DNA of 64,000 nucleotides, taken from Pegoplata infirma (Eukaryota; Arthropoda; Insecta; Diptera; Anthomyiidae). Position numbers and translations under genes: made by a program. The stretch lies in the NCBI GenBank assembly GCA_963921195.1, contig OY992538.1, positions 8,146,330-8,210,329 of the forward strand. The letters are read 5' to 3'. The notes under the pieces were generated by a model. It did no database searches. It was not told where the DNA came from and saw nothing but the letters and a program-made list of their open reading frames with translations. Shown in pieces: positions 21,903-33,269 of this stretch. Positions within the stretch are counted from its first letter, which is position 1. Every line of letters begins with the position of its first letter.

Positions 21903-22717
21903 CACTCAAAATATTTTGTAGGCAAAAACAAAAGAAAAACACACTTAAAACCAGTGAATAAACAATTGAAAACCATCCCAGTAATTATTCATTTGTTTTA
22001 AAAACATCAACATTTATTTTTTACTGTTGGCAAAATTTTCTAAAATAAATAACTCTAAACATTAAAAAATTACGGTTTTATCATTCTTTTTTACCAACAA
22101 ATTCGAAAAAAATAACCTACGAAAACATTAAAAATTAATGATAGTTCTGTTATTTTTACCAACAAATTCCAAAAAAATAACCTACCAAAACATTAAAAAT
22201 TAATGATTTCGTAGGTTATTTTATACAATTTTCTATTGAAATATTTTTTTAAAATTTTTTAATAAAATTTTGGGGAATCGATCCCGCAATCAACTACATT
22301 CTGGCCAGACACTCTACCCATCGTGCCAAAGCCACTAGATACAAATATATATGTTTTTAAATTTCTATAAATAATTTTTTGATTTTTTTTTCTACAAACA
22401 AATAACTGACTGTGTAGGTAAAAACTAATGATATATCATTAAAAAATACCAACAATTAAAAAAAAAATTACTTACACAAATCATTAAAAATTTAAAGTAT
22501 AATCAGTAGTTTTTACTTACAGAACAAAAATAAATGACTTTATAAATTAAATGTTAGTGAAAGTCTTTATTTTTTAGTGTATTATTTTTGAAACAAAGGA
22601 CTGATGTAGTCATTAATAAAAACTGAACATCAAACAAATGTTTTTTCTTTTAAAAACGACTAAACGGAAAACTTTTTAAATAAACTACAAACAGTTAATG
22701 ACATAATTTTTTGAGTG
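21903..22717. mobile_element. CACTCA MITE family 2, copy 1
   Basis: TA-flanked 815-bp element starting CACTCAAAATATTTTGTAGG and ending TAATGACATAATTTTTTGAGTG. The interior repeats ACCAACAAATTC..AAAAATAACCTAC. Its right third recurs at 51965-52183. It carries a tRNA-like segment on the minus strand. Confidence 0.75.
22268..22332 (-). other. tRNA-like segment inside a MITE
   Basis: On the minus strand, TTTGGCACGATGGG resembles a pol III A box and GGGATCGATTCCC a B box, spaced about 35 nt apart, with a CTGGCCAG arm between. The outer stem is not convincing. A related phrase with GGTTCGATTCC is at 47910-47925 on the plus strand. Possibly a tRNA-derived promoter captured by the element. Confidence 0.45.
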
Positions 22718-22726
22718 TAGTTGCTA

Positions 22727-23254
22727 CATAAAACTTGTAACTTTTTTTTGTTTGCTACCTCCTATTTGACAAAAATTCCTAGTAATTTTACAAGCTTTTT
22801 ACCAATAGTTTTGTAATTTTACAAGGATTTTACCAATAAATGTTTTTACCAATAAAATTGTTAATTTACAAATTTTTTGACACGATAAAATTTACAAGGA
22901 GGTTTCGTAATTTTACGAGATTTTTTTCTACCTCCTATTTTACGAGAATTCCTAGTAATTTACAAGCTTTTTACCAATAATTTTGTTATTTTACGAGATT
23001 TTTACCAATAAAATTTTAAATTTACAATTTTTTTGGCGCAATTAAAATTACAAGGAATTCTTGTGAATTTACTAGATTTTTTTTGTAAAATTATATTGGA
23101 AATTTTTAAAATTACAAAAATGGTTGTAAAATTACAAAGTAAAAATATAAATTTCGATCCAAATTTTTTTGTTAAAAAGAAGGAAAACTGTCAAATATTG
23201 GTAAAATGGAATTACGAGACTTTTCCTAGTAATTTAACAAAGTTTTTTTGTGTG
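22727..23254. mobile_element. CACACAAAAA-ended MITE family 3, copy 1
   Basis: TA-flanked element ending ..GTTTTTTTGTGTG, with repeated TTTTACAAGCTTTTTACCAA and TACCTCCTATTT words. Related copies lie at 37630-40440 (diverged), 52334, 61470 and 63480. It begins 5 bp after the TA that flanks the family 2 MITE, so two separate insertions hit LINE D side by side. The 74-codon frame is not a gene. Confidence 0.7.
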
Positions 23255-23256
23255 TA

Positions 23257-23815
23257 GGTGCACTACGAAGAGCTCCAGTGATACAAATCAATAACATTGT
23301 CTTTACCTTCGTGATAAAGACATAGTTCCCTTTTGACTCTAAAGCAGGCCACTAAACAATGACTCCATTCAGCAGAATTGGATGCACCTGAAATTCAAAT
23401 TCCTATCAAGAAGGCGATTTCAGTGGCCTTTATTGAAATAGGATTAAAGCATTAATCTCATACTTCCTTGTAATCGAGAACAGTTCACACAAGTTCAGTT
23501 TTATATGACCAAAGTCACTTGCCCATTTACACAAATCTTTCACAGCGCCCTTAAGAATGCCCTTTTATGTTGGAACTTTATTTTCCATTACCGCTACTGC
23601 ATGCACGTGCTATTATCGAGAGTAACATTGAATTCAGTGTTAGGTTCAAAAGAAGCGGCGAAGAACACCTTTTGTCCCTTTTGTCAAATCGAGATATGAC
23701 AGACGCTTGCATTTCAGAAGATATGCACGTGTTGACAAGTAGATTTTATACAATTCTAACGACCCCATGCTACACTCCTAGACCAGACTTATCGAGTCTG
23801 GCATGACATTATTAA
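23257..23815 (-). pseudogene. LINE D: reverse transcriptase fragment
   Basis: Minus-strand decayed RT. After one frameshift the SPLLLNLTLNSMLLSIIAR segment corresponds to the conserved GGVLSPLLW block, followed by HAVAVMENKVPT at the position of the YADD-containing stretch (degenerated), KGAVKDLCKWASDFG, and LFSITRKYEINALI as in LFTRKYKIP-type LINE sequences. Several stops. The thumb/linker segment that should lie between this and the RNase H fragment is missing. Confidence 0.6.
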
Positions 23816-24215
23816 AAACTCCCTCTTTATTAAGAAAGACCGCCATTTTGTTCTTCTTTACCGAAAGAAATCTCTGTCGAAAGAAACCTCGGGTCAACAG
23901 AATTCCTGCATTTTTACTCAAATGCATGCAACTTTTACAGTTTTTAACGGATTTTTATACAAAAATGAAAAAAAGTCGTTAAACCCGAACTGGATAATAT
24001 CTGTTAGAAACTAGAGACCAAATGTAGTAAAACTGCATTTACAGTTTTTCTTTTCGTGATTCTGTTTCCTTTTAAAAGAACTTCAAAGTTTTAGAGGATT
24101 AAATTTTATGAAATATTTTTTTTAATATTTGTACTTGTCCTAGGATGTCACTAGTAATAGAGAATGAAAGGGAAGGATCTCCCCTAATTTTCATATTTTA
24201 TTATTTTAACATATC

Positions 24216-25775
24216 CCAGCAAAAAAAGTGCGGAGTACTTCTATTTGGAGTGCACGCAGAGAAAAAATATGGTTGCGACATGATCACGGCAACTATACTA
24301 TGATCTCTAAACCCAGTTATGATTGCAGCAATCAAGTTATTGTTTTTAAAATTGTATTTAGACATTTATATGGTTGTTTTAGACATTTAATAATCGCTTC
24401 AATCATGATAAAATAATTGCTACATCCAAAAGTACAATATGGTTGTTGTAACAATGTTATAGTCAATTATATTCTCGACACACCAAAAATTTTAACATAA
24501 TTTGATTATAACAATCATTAGATAATCACAACTTAATAAAAATTGATTTTGCAAACATTGTCAGGTTTATTCATCAGTTTAGTGTTTTGCCAGCAAGCAG
24601 TTAGTCGCAAAGACGCCACTTACAATTTGTTCTTTAAAAAATTTAAGGCAATTTGAGTAAAAAAATTGGATCAACGCAGAAGGAAATGAAATACAAAAAT
24701 CTACTTTATATAATTTATTTATTGTGCGGTTCACAAATAACTTTCCATTTTAAATAAAAACTTCATATCGAAAATATTAAAGTGTTTTTGTGCATTTTTT
24801 GCTTACTGAATGTGTTATAATTGCTGACAATAATTTTAATTTTTTAACAAATATGTTATGATTGCAGCAAATATGTTATGATTTTGTCAATAACTTAATG
24901 GTTTATTCAATCATTTAATGTTAGCTGACAAAAATGTTATCGTTGATGAATTTTTTTAGAAAAATGCCATAAGTTTATTGCACATCATTGATGTAAAACG
25001 CAGGTGGCCACTAAATTGAACCAAAATTAATAAAAATTGTTGCATATTTATAAAAACAACATTCAATAACAAAAAATAAACTATTAATGTGAACTTTATC
25101 AAAAAAAAGTAATGAAGAATTTTTATAAACGTGTGGTATTAAAGCATAATTAATTTTCTTAATTTAAACAAAAAAAAGAAAATATTAAACTGGAATAATA
25201 TTATGGTAATTATATAACATTTAGGCCATTATTACAGCAATCATATAATGATTAACATTCCTTGTTGCCTTCAATCATATTAACATTATTGTTACAATCA
25301 TATTCCCAATCATAATATGACGCTCTTAAATCATGATCACCGCAACCATGTTTTTTTTCTGCGTGTGCTTTACAACTATAACAAATGTAATGAAATACAA
25401 CAAAAATAACAAAAAACACAAGAAAAAAACGCAAAGGCATTATTTTCTACTCCATAAAAAGTTGATATTCAGCTCTTAACTCATTACTTTCCGCGACACT
25501 CCCATACAAAAGTAAGTAGATATTCAGTAGATAAGAAGTACTCCAAACTTTCAAACAACTTCCAACTACTTCCCTGGAGTAGTTCTTATCTACTGAATAT
25601 CTACTTACATTTGTATGGAGGTGTCGCTATAGGTAATGAGTTAAGAGCTGAATAACTATGTATTCTGTTTATGTGTTTTTGTCTTGTGTTTTTTGTTATT
25701 TTTGTTGTATTTCATTACATTTGTTATAGTTTTAAAGCATTCCACTGAGAAGTGGAAATGACTTTTTTTGCATGG
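24216..25775. mobile_element. Foldback element with CCCAGCAAAAAAAGT ends (interrupted)
   Basis: The outer ends CCAGCAAAAAAAGT and ACTTTTTTTGCATGG pair. Bases 25369-25560 then fold back on 25565-25738 almost perfectly: AACTATAACAAATGTAATGA faces TCATTACATTTGTTATAGTT. The left arm is split at GTGC by the 24254-25364 MITE; the right arm shows the unbroken order (GAATGCTTTAAAACTATAAC in inverse). Confidence 0.75.
24254..25364. mobile_element. ACGCAGARAAAAA-ended MITE, 4-bp duplication
   Basis: Ends ACGCAGAGAAAAAATATGG and the inverse ..CATGTTTTTTTTCTGCGT, flanked by GTGC on each side (24250-24253, 25365-25368). The opposite arm of the host foldback gives the unoccupied order. The interior is rich in ATGATTG/CAATCAT words and AT runs; no coding potential. 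A 4-bp duplication restricts the superfamily choice but I cannot assign it. Confidence 0.75.
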
Positions 25776-25881
25776 ATCATGAAAAAGAAGGTAAGTTACG
25801 TCCTTTCAAAAATTTATCCTTCAATATCATTAAAAATTTTCTACAAAATATTTAGATAAATCTTTCAAAACGACTTTATTC

Positions 25882-27736
25882 CAAGGTTGGCAATCGAAAC
25901 GAATAACGGTATCGATATCGGTATTGGTATCGTTTTTTTATTTATTTCGGTATCGGTATCGGTTACGGTATTTGAGTTGAATCGGTTACGGTATTACCGA
26001 TACCGAAACGTCGATACCGGTACGTACCGGTATTATCGAAAAAAAAATGTTAAAAATATAAAAAACGCATAAAACCTTAAATTTTTTTTTCAATTTTAAT
26101 ACTAAAACACGTATTTACGTATTTATTTTTAGCATTTTTGCTAAAATGCGCCTTAAAATGTGAAAAAAAATTAAATTGCGTTTTCTTAGGGGGTCGGCGG
26201 GGACATTGCCGGACCACACCTACAAAAGGGGGCGGACCGAGAAAACTGTAATTTTCTTATTCCCTTTGATCAAAGTGCAGGACTTTGAAGTTATTCTGAC
26301 ATAAAAAGGTTTCATTTGTTGCAGAAAGTAAAAAAATATGTAAAAAAGTAGAAGAGTTAAATTCGACTTACAAGGAAGGTCTCCCTGGTGTCACCCGCCG
26401 ATCTTTATGGAATTGGTTTTATTTTGTAGAGTATAAAAAATAAAGGGACACGTATTTTTTTTAGTGGCCCAAATTCATATTTAGGGGGTGAAAATGAGGG
26501 GGAAGAAACGGTAATTTTTCAGTTTTTTTGCGTTTATCTCATATATTATACAAATAAACCTAGTCATGTTGCATACCAAATGAAAGGTCTTTATAAAACC
26601 TATATCCATGTGCAAAGAACGGTCCAAACATGCACAACTTTTCGTCATATTGAGTAAAATGACAAAATTGTTGGACATTTTTGTTAATAAGTCGAAAAAT
26701 ATTTACTTTTTTTACACGTTATTAGCATCACAAGATAGGTATTTTAGGTACCTTTAATCTAATACCAAATACGCCTATATTAGTTTTGAGCAAATAGACG
26801 TAAATCGTAAAAAACTGAAAAAGGTAAATTTCCCTCCATGCAAATCGAACCTCCTAAAAATGAGTTTGGGCCGCTAAAAAAAATAAGTGTCGAATTAATT
26901 TTCATTCTGAACAACATATCCAAATGTCATGAAGATCGGAGGGTGTCACCAGGGAGACTCTCCTTGATTAGAAATATTTTATTTTAAGTAAACAAATTTT
27001 TTGTAGTCATTTTTGAAAAAAAAAAATTACAAAAAATTTTTTTTGAGTGTAAAATTTTTTTCGAGTGTAAGTTTTTTTTTGCTTAATTGTAAAAATATTT
27101 TTGAGTGACAAAAATACTTTGTTAAATATTATTCTATGACTCTTCCATGTTTTTAAAGCTGGTTTAACAGTTTTTTCAACATGTGGACTTAAGGTGAAAC
27201 CAATTTGAAATTCACGGTTTTGTAATAATTTTTGAACCACGAAGTCCTATAAATATCAAAAAAAATCCTTGGGCACCCACAACGCGGATTAAATAAAAAT
27301 CCCCAAAAAACTTAACTATACTTAGGGTTGCGGAAAGTTTCTATTGAGAGTCTAAATGATTTCAAAAAAAAAATCGTGAAAATCAATAATTTTCTTCTGC
27401 TCCTGCATAGCGGTTGAAGTATGATTTTTTTTTTGAAATTTTTAATTAATCCACGATGTGGGTGCCCAACGATTTTTTTGATTTTTATGAGACTTCGGGG
27501 AGGCATTTGGAGTACGATTTTTCATTTACAAAAACCAAAAAAATTACAAATTTTCTATTATTTTTTTTGTAAAAAAAACATGTTTTTAAGGAAAAACCCT
27601 TATCGAAGGAAAAGGTTTTTGGATACCGGTATCCGATACCAAAACTAAGTTTCGGTATTGGTATTGGTACCGGTATTCAATTTAACGGGTTTTGAAACGG
27701 ATAACGGTATTGAAAAGGTATCGATTGCCAACATTG
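25882..27736. mobile_element. hAT-type element with CAAGGTTGGCAATCGA ends
   Basis: A 1855-bp element with ends CAAGGTTGGCAATCGA and TCGATTGCCAACATTG (one mismatch), flanked by a perfect 8-bp duplication CTTTATTC (25874-25881, 27737-27744). Both terminal regions are GGTATCGGTATTGG-type repeats. Nested inside are mini-me pieces (26190-26365, 26976-27110) and a foldback (26366-26976). No transposase. Confidence 0.88.
26366..26976. repeat. Inverted repeat element GGTCTCCCTGGTGTCACC
   Basis: AAGGAAGGTCTCCCTGGTGT near 26370 is the inverse of the segment ending at about 26975 (GGTGTCACCAGGGAGACTCT). Interior phrases resemble 4560-5060. It separates the two parts of a mini-me copy, so it inserted into it. 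Confidence 0.65.
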
Positions 27737-28039
27737 CTTTATTCTAATCCTTTTATCTTAATATGGCAAAACAAAAAAAGAAAGATTAGGGAAGATCCTC
27801 CTCTTTCATTTGCCATCACCAGTGTCATCTTAGGACAAATACAAATATTTTAAAAATATTTTACAAAATGCATCCTTTTAAAATTTGAAGTCCTTTTTAA
27901 AGGAAACAGGATCACAAAATGATAAACTATAAATGCAGTTTTAGTTCATTTGATCTCTACTTGCAGACGTATATCATCCGGTTCATGTTTAATATTGGCA
28001 GTCGGGCAGTGAAATCTATATATATAAAAGAGTAACGTG

Positions 28040-29510
28040 ACTGACTGACTGACTGACTGACTCATCATCGCCCAGCCCAAACCGCTGAAGCTAGAGACTT
28101 GAAATTTGGACTGTAGGTTCACCTCCCGGAATATAGATCCACTAAGGCTGGATTTTTGCCAGTGTTGATTCTAAGGGGGTAAAAAGGGTAAAAAACTGTA
28201 CTTTTGGTACTTTTTATATCTCCTGAAATAATGGTCATAGAGACTTGAAATTTGGACTGTATGTTCACCTCCTGGAACATAGATACACTAAGGCCGGATT
28301 TTTGATAGTGTTGATTCTAAGGGGGTAAAAAGGGTAAAAAACTGTACTTTTGGTACTTTTTATATCTCATGAAATAATGGTCATAGAGACTTGAAATTTG
28401 GACTGTATGTTCACCTCCCGGAATGTAGATCCTGTAAGGCTGGACTTTTTCCAATGTTGATTCTAAGGGGGTAAAAAGGGTAAAAAACTGTACTTTTGGT
28501 ACCTTTTATATTTTCTTAAATAATTGTCACAGAGACTTGAAATTTGGACTGTATGTTAACCTCCCAGAATATAGATTCATTAAGGCTGGATTTTCGCCAA
28601 TGATGATTCTAAGGGGGTAAAAAGGGTAAAAAACTGTACTTTTGGTACCTTTTTTATTTCCTCAAATAATGGTATTAGAAACTTGAAATTGGCAATGTAG
28701 GTTTGCCTCTCGGAAAAAAAAATCACTAAGGCTGGGTTTTTTCCAATGTTGATTCTACGGGGGTAAAATGGGTAAAAAAGAGTACTTTTGGTACTTTTTT
28801 TATATCTCCTGAAATAATAGTCATAGAGGCTTGAAAATTGGACTGTATGTTCACCTCTCGGAATAAAGATCCATTAGGGCTGGATTTTTGCTAATGATGA
28901 TTCTAAGGGGGAAAAAAGGGTAAAAAACTGTACTTTTGGTACCTTTTATATTTTCTTAAATAATTGTCACAGAGACTTGAAATTTGGACTGTATGTTAAC
29001 CTCCCGGAATATAGATTCATTAAGGCTGGATTTTCGCCAATGATGATTCTAAGGGGGTAAAAAGGGTAAAAAACTGTACTTTTGGTACCTTTTTTATTTC
29101 CTCAAATAATGGTATTAGAAACTTGAAATTGGCAATGTAGGTTTGCCTCTCGGAAAAAAAAATCACTAAGGCTGGGTTTTTTCCAATGTTGATTCTACGG
29201 GGTAAAATGGGTAAAAAAGTGTACTTTTGGTACTTTTTTTATATCTCCTGAAATAATAGTCATAGAGACTTGAAAATTGGACTGTATGTTCACCTCTCGG
29301 AATAAAGATCCATTAGGGCTGGATTTTTGCTAATGATGATTCTAAGGGGGAAAAAAGGGTAAAAAACTGTACTTTTGGTACCTTTTACATTTACTTAAAT
29401 AATGGTACTAGAAACTTGAAATTTGTAATGTAGGTTCACCTTCCGGAAAAAAGATTCAATAAGGCTGGGTTTTTGCCAATGTTGATTATACGGGGGTAAA
29501 AAGGGTAAAA
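28040..29510 (+). repeat. 146-bp tandem repeat array, about 10 units
   Basis: Units marked by ACTTGAAATTTGGACTGTA, CCTCCCGGAATATAGAT, AAGGCTGGATTTTTGCC and GGGGGTAAAAAGGGTAAAAA recur at 28096, 28242, 28388, 28533, 28681, 28829, 28974, 29121, 29268 and 29413 (spacing 145-148). Units 4-6 and 7-9 match each other better than their neighbours, indicating a three-unit (about 440 bp) duplication. A (GACT)n patch at 28030-28061 leads in. No coding potential. Confidence 0.92.
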
Positions 29511-29745
29511 AAGTACCTTTTATAAAAAGAACCTTTTATAAAAAGTACCTTTTATAAAAAGTACATTTTATTAAAAGTACCTTTATTAAAAGTACCTTTT
29601 ATAAAAAGTACCTTTTATAAAAAGTACCTTTTATAAAAAGTACCTTTTATAAAAAGTACCTTTTATAAAAAGTACCTTTTATAAAAAGTACCTTTTATAA
29701 AAAGTACCTTTTATAAAAAGTACCTTTTATAAAAAGTACCTTTTT
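29511..29745 (+). repeat. 16-bp tandem array (GTACCTTTTATAAAAA)n
   Basis: About 14 copies of GTACCTTTTATAAAAA, nearly identical towards the right end and variant at the left. It continues directly from the 146-bp array, whose units contain CTGTACTTTTGGTACCTTTT, from which it probably expanded. Confidence 0.93.
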
Positions 29746-29929
29746 TCACTGAAGTATTTATTCACTCAAAATCTTAAAACCCGATATTAGGGCTCGAAAA
29801 TTGTCAAAATATTTTTTCACCGAAACAAGCATGATGACGTACCAGCGAAGTTATTCAAATTGTATTGTTTAAATTATTCATTAAAATATTATTTTATGAA
29901 AGACTTAAACGTCCACAAGTAAATAAAAC

Positions 29930-30125
29930 AAAAACTATGTAGAGGATTTTGATTGATGTCAATGGTAATGAAATTTTTTTCATTACCATTTGTTGTATCA
30001 ATTGTACCAATTAAATTAGTTATCAATCTAATTACTAATGAAAATTAAAAAAAAACAATAATTACCATTGGTATGGCATCACTTAAAAAAAATAATTACC
30101 ATTAGTAAAAGTCGTCACAATATTG
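29930..30125. repeat. ATTACCATTGGTAAT-rich repeat, left part
   Basis: Repeated ATTACCATT/AATGGTAAT words. The matching part is at 33270-33450. Together they appear to be the two halves of an element split by the 30301-33228 insertion. Confidence 0.5.
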
Positions 30126-30941
30126 TCAAAATCGTTAATATTTGGAAAAATCTGTTGTTTTTTGTTATATGGTGTTTTAGTTTTTCACATTTTATAAACC
30201 AAACACACGTTGATTGCCTTTGTATAACACAATATTTGATTTTTTTTTTTTAGTTTTGTTTTTTGTCTTAACATTTTCATATTTTTTTGTAACAACATCC
30301 CAAGCAGAAATTCATGACGGTTCTAAAAAAAAAGCGCTATCACAGCACTATTTTCGAACGCATTGAGAGCGTAGTCGAAAAGCATTTTAGGAGTACTTCA
30401 TATACAAAAGTTATGATTGTTCAGAGACGTAAATGGTTTTAAAACACTTTTAAAGTCCTGGCAAAGAACGCCTTGACAACGTTTTAAAAAGGCGTTTTAG
30501 GATTGCTGTTAGAAAAAAATCATGATTGTTAAGAAAAATTAAATGGTTTTAAAACAATTTTAAAGTCGTGGTAAACAACGCTTTCACAACGTTTTCAAAA
30601 AGCGTTTTTGCATTACTGGTATAAAAAATTTCATGATTGTAAAAAAAATGTAATTGTTTTAAAACACTTTTATAGTCTTGTCTTAGAACCCTTTGACAAC
30701 GTTTTCAAAAAGTATTCTTGCATTACTGGTGGAAACAAAAATATGATTGTTTTAAATCCTGGCTAAGAACGTTTTAACAACGTTTTCATAAAGCGTTTTT
30801 TCATTACTGGTACAAAAAAAAATATGATTGTTCAGATAATTAAGTGGTTTTAAAACACATTCAAAGTCCTGGCTAGGAACGATTTGGCAACGTTTTTGAA
30901 AAGCGTTTTTCCATTACTGGTAAAAAAACAAATATGCATAT

Positions 30942-32061
30942 TAGGGTGGTTCATAAAAACAAAAGTTGGATTTTTGAATGGGGCACCCGGAATATATATT
31001 AAGCACCGTGAAAAAATGACAAGTGATTTTTTTCAAATTTTTATATTAAGGTTTAGGGGTCGCTACCGGGCCCTGAACTTTGGGATATAAAAAAAAAAAA
31101 ATTCACACAATGAAAAAAAAAAATTTCGTTTTTTTTATATTTTTTTTTTTTATTATAGTTTAACTTCATTAGCTTATTAACGGCAAAAGATTTCATTTTG
31201 TTGGGACAAGTTTTTCAGTTCCAAAATTGACCATGAAAAAAAAATTGAGGCTTGTTGGGGTCTTACTCTAAAATTTTTTAAAATTTTTTTTTTTTTTAGT
31301 TTTGATAAGCTTACGTTATAGGTCTTTAGTCCCTCTTGATAATACATTCTTTGTAAAAATTTTTGTTCTTTCCCAAACATCATTAACATGCGCCGAAAAT
31401 CAAACGGATATTAAAAAAAAAAAAAAAAACGGTGAAAAAAATCGATTTTTTTTTTTTTTTAATTTTTAATTATAATTTGATAAGCTAATCCAGCTTATTA
31501 ACGGCAAACAAAAATTCGATATGGTCGGAAAAGTATGTAATTTCCAAAATTTACATTGAAAATATGTTTTTTTTTTTTAATATCCGTTTAATTTTCGCCG
31601 CATGTTAATGATGTTTCGGAAAGAACAAAAATTTTTACGAAGAATGTAGTATCAAGAGGGACTAAAGACCTATAGCGTAAGCTTATCAAAACTAAAAAAA
31701 AAAAAATTTTAAAAAATTTTAGAGTAAGACCCCAACCAGCCTCAATTTTTTTTTTCATGGTCAATTTTGGAACTGAAAAACTTGTCCCACCAAAATGAAA
31801 TCTTTTGCCGTTAATAAGCTAATGAAGTTAAATTATAATAAAAAAAAAAAAATATAAAAAAAACGAAATTTTTTTTTTTCATTGTGTGAAAATTTTTTTT
31901 TTTATGACCCAAAGTTTAGGGCCTGGTAGCGACCCCTAAATGTTAATGAAAAAATTTGAAAAAAATCACGGGTCAGTTTTTCATGGTGCTTAATATATAT
32001 TCCGGGTGCCCCATACAAAAATCCAAAAAAAAAAAAAAAGTGCCATATATGAACCACACTA
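30942..32061. mobile_element. 1.1-kb foldback, TAGGGTGGTTCAT ends, 8-bp duplication
   Basis: Ends TAGGGTGGTTCATAAAAAC and ..ATATGAACCACACTA, flanked by ATGCATAT (30934-30941 and 32062-32069). Arms of about 500 bp pair throughout, including GGGGTCGCTACCGGGCCCTG facing CAGGGCCTGGTAGCGACCCC-like sequence. It sits within one of the tandem subterminal repeats of the larger element. No coding capacity. Confidence 0.85.
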
Positions 32062-32318
32062 ATGCATATTAACAAAATACATGTTCGTTTCAAAATTAAA
32101 TGGTTTTAAAGCAGTTTTTGCAAACGTTTTTAAATTTTTTTCGTAGTACATACAAGTAAAGTGTTTTTTAGATTATACTCAATTTTAAACAAATTGTTAT
32201 AAAAACATTTTGTTTAATCAAATTAAATAATTTTTCCCTACCACCACATTGAAAACGCAAAATGTTTAAAACATAAAACAATTTTTAATTTGTAAATCTA
32301 TTTAAAGTTTTATTATTA

Positions 32319-32867
32319 TCATTTATGCAAAAGAGTTATAGCAATTGTTTCGTTATAAAATTTACAAATAATGCATTTAACTTCTACAATATGCACACTG
32401 ACTTCAATAACATCTTCACGTAAATTTTTAACGTTATAAAGTCCTATTTCTTTTGATGGAATTGGATAGACAAAATAATCGTTTATTTCATTAAAGATGT
32501 TGCCTTTTAAATATATATTATCACATGTGTGTTTAGATCGATTTGTACTAAAAATTTGGTTTACTATCATAATATTTCCATTACTAAGTAGAACTGCGTT
32601 ATCAGGATGGGATGCAGTAATTTTGAAACCATGAATATTAATAAAAGAAAACACAACTTTTGTTTCATTGAATTCCATTACTTTGCCAAGAGAATACTTT
32701 TTGTTTTTATAGAGAGGATATACCAATGGAGCTTTATTTGGAGAGTTAACGGTATGAAAAACATGCAATTTTCGTTGAATTTCAGCAATAGTATTGTTCC
32801 GAGAGTTAACAATCGATTTTAAGTAACCCAGACCCAGATTCAAATTACCGTGGAACGATGTTATCAT
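32319..32867 (-). pseudogene. 182-codon frame, remnant of a transposon-borne gene
   Basis: An uninterrupted minus-strand frame with balanced composition, unlike the poly-Phe/Lys frames elsewhere. It begins MITSFHGNLNLGLGYLKSIV and contains PDNAVLLSNGNIMIVNQI, YLKGNIFNEINDYFVYPIPS and ends KFYNETIAITLLHK-stop. From memory this pattern (disfavoured-position text such as LSNGNIxIV.., YPxPSxxIGxYxV.., LLH at the stop) resembles the C-terminus of uncharacterised, transposon-linked insect and cnidarian proteins, but I cannot name the family. Upstream (toward 32880) is immediately repeat DNA, so the 5' part of the gene is missing. It lies inside the 30301-33228 element and presumably belongs to it. 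Confidence 0.5.
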
Positions 32868-33269
32868 TTGGTGTGCTTAAAAGCGCTCTGAGTGTGGTTG
32901 CACCTACGGTGTGGGAGCACTCTTTTACATCGCTGTAAAAACGCTTTCAACCACCCTGGGACAATGTTAAAATAATGGTTTACTGAAAGCGCTTTATTTT
33001 TGGTATTTGGAACGCTTTAATGACCCTTAATAAAACGTTCTCACAGCACTATTTTACATTGCTTCAAAAACGCTTCAAACCACCGTGGAACGATGTTATC
33101 ATTTGGTGTGTTTGAAAGCGTTTTGAGGTTGGTAATCTCTACGGTGTGAGAGCACTTTTACCACCTCTCACAGCGCTTTAAAAACGTTTTTACGATCGTA
33201 TTTTTCTGACTGGGATACTACTTTGATGTTTAAATTTTTAACTTTCAAAAAAAAAAACAAAAATGTGCA

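Larger units (their letters stand above)
23930..28000. repeat. Outer inverted repeat pair enclosing a nested region
   Basis: Bases 23950-24205 (GGATGTCACTAGTAATAG, TTCCTTTTAAAAGAACTTC) are the inverse of 27775-27990 (AGGAAACAGGATCAC, CATCTTAGGACAAATAC). Between them sit a foldback, a MITE and a hAT-type element. The pair probably marks the arms of an older foldback element. Confidence 0.6.
30301..33228. mobile_element. DNA element with TCCCARKCAGAAA ends and tandem subterminal repeats
   Basis: Left end TCCCAAGCAGAAATTCATGA pairs imperfectly with the right end (inverse TCCCAGTCAGAAAAATACGA), each followed inward by AGCGCTRTCACAGC-like sequence. Subterminal units of about 120 bp (GCGTTTTTGCATTACTGGT, AAATGGTTTTAAAACACTTT, AACGTTTTCAAAAA) repeat about five times on the left; on the right, units with CACCGTGGAACGATGTTATC repeat. 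It holds a 182-codon remnant frame and a nested foldback. The target duplication is unclear. Confidence 0.6.

Noticed and set aside
22268..22332. Functional tRNA gene on the minus strand
   Set aside because: A and B boxes are recognisable but the acceptor and anticodon stems do not pair properly, and it is internal to a MITE.
28040..29745. CRISPR-like array
   Set aside because: The repeats are contiguous tandem units of 146 and 16 bp without unique spacers, in a eukaryotic context.
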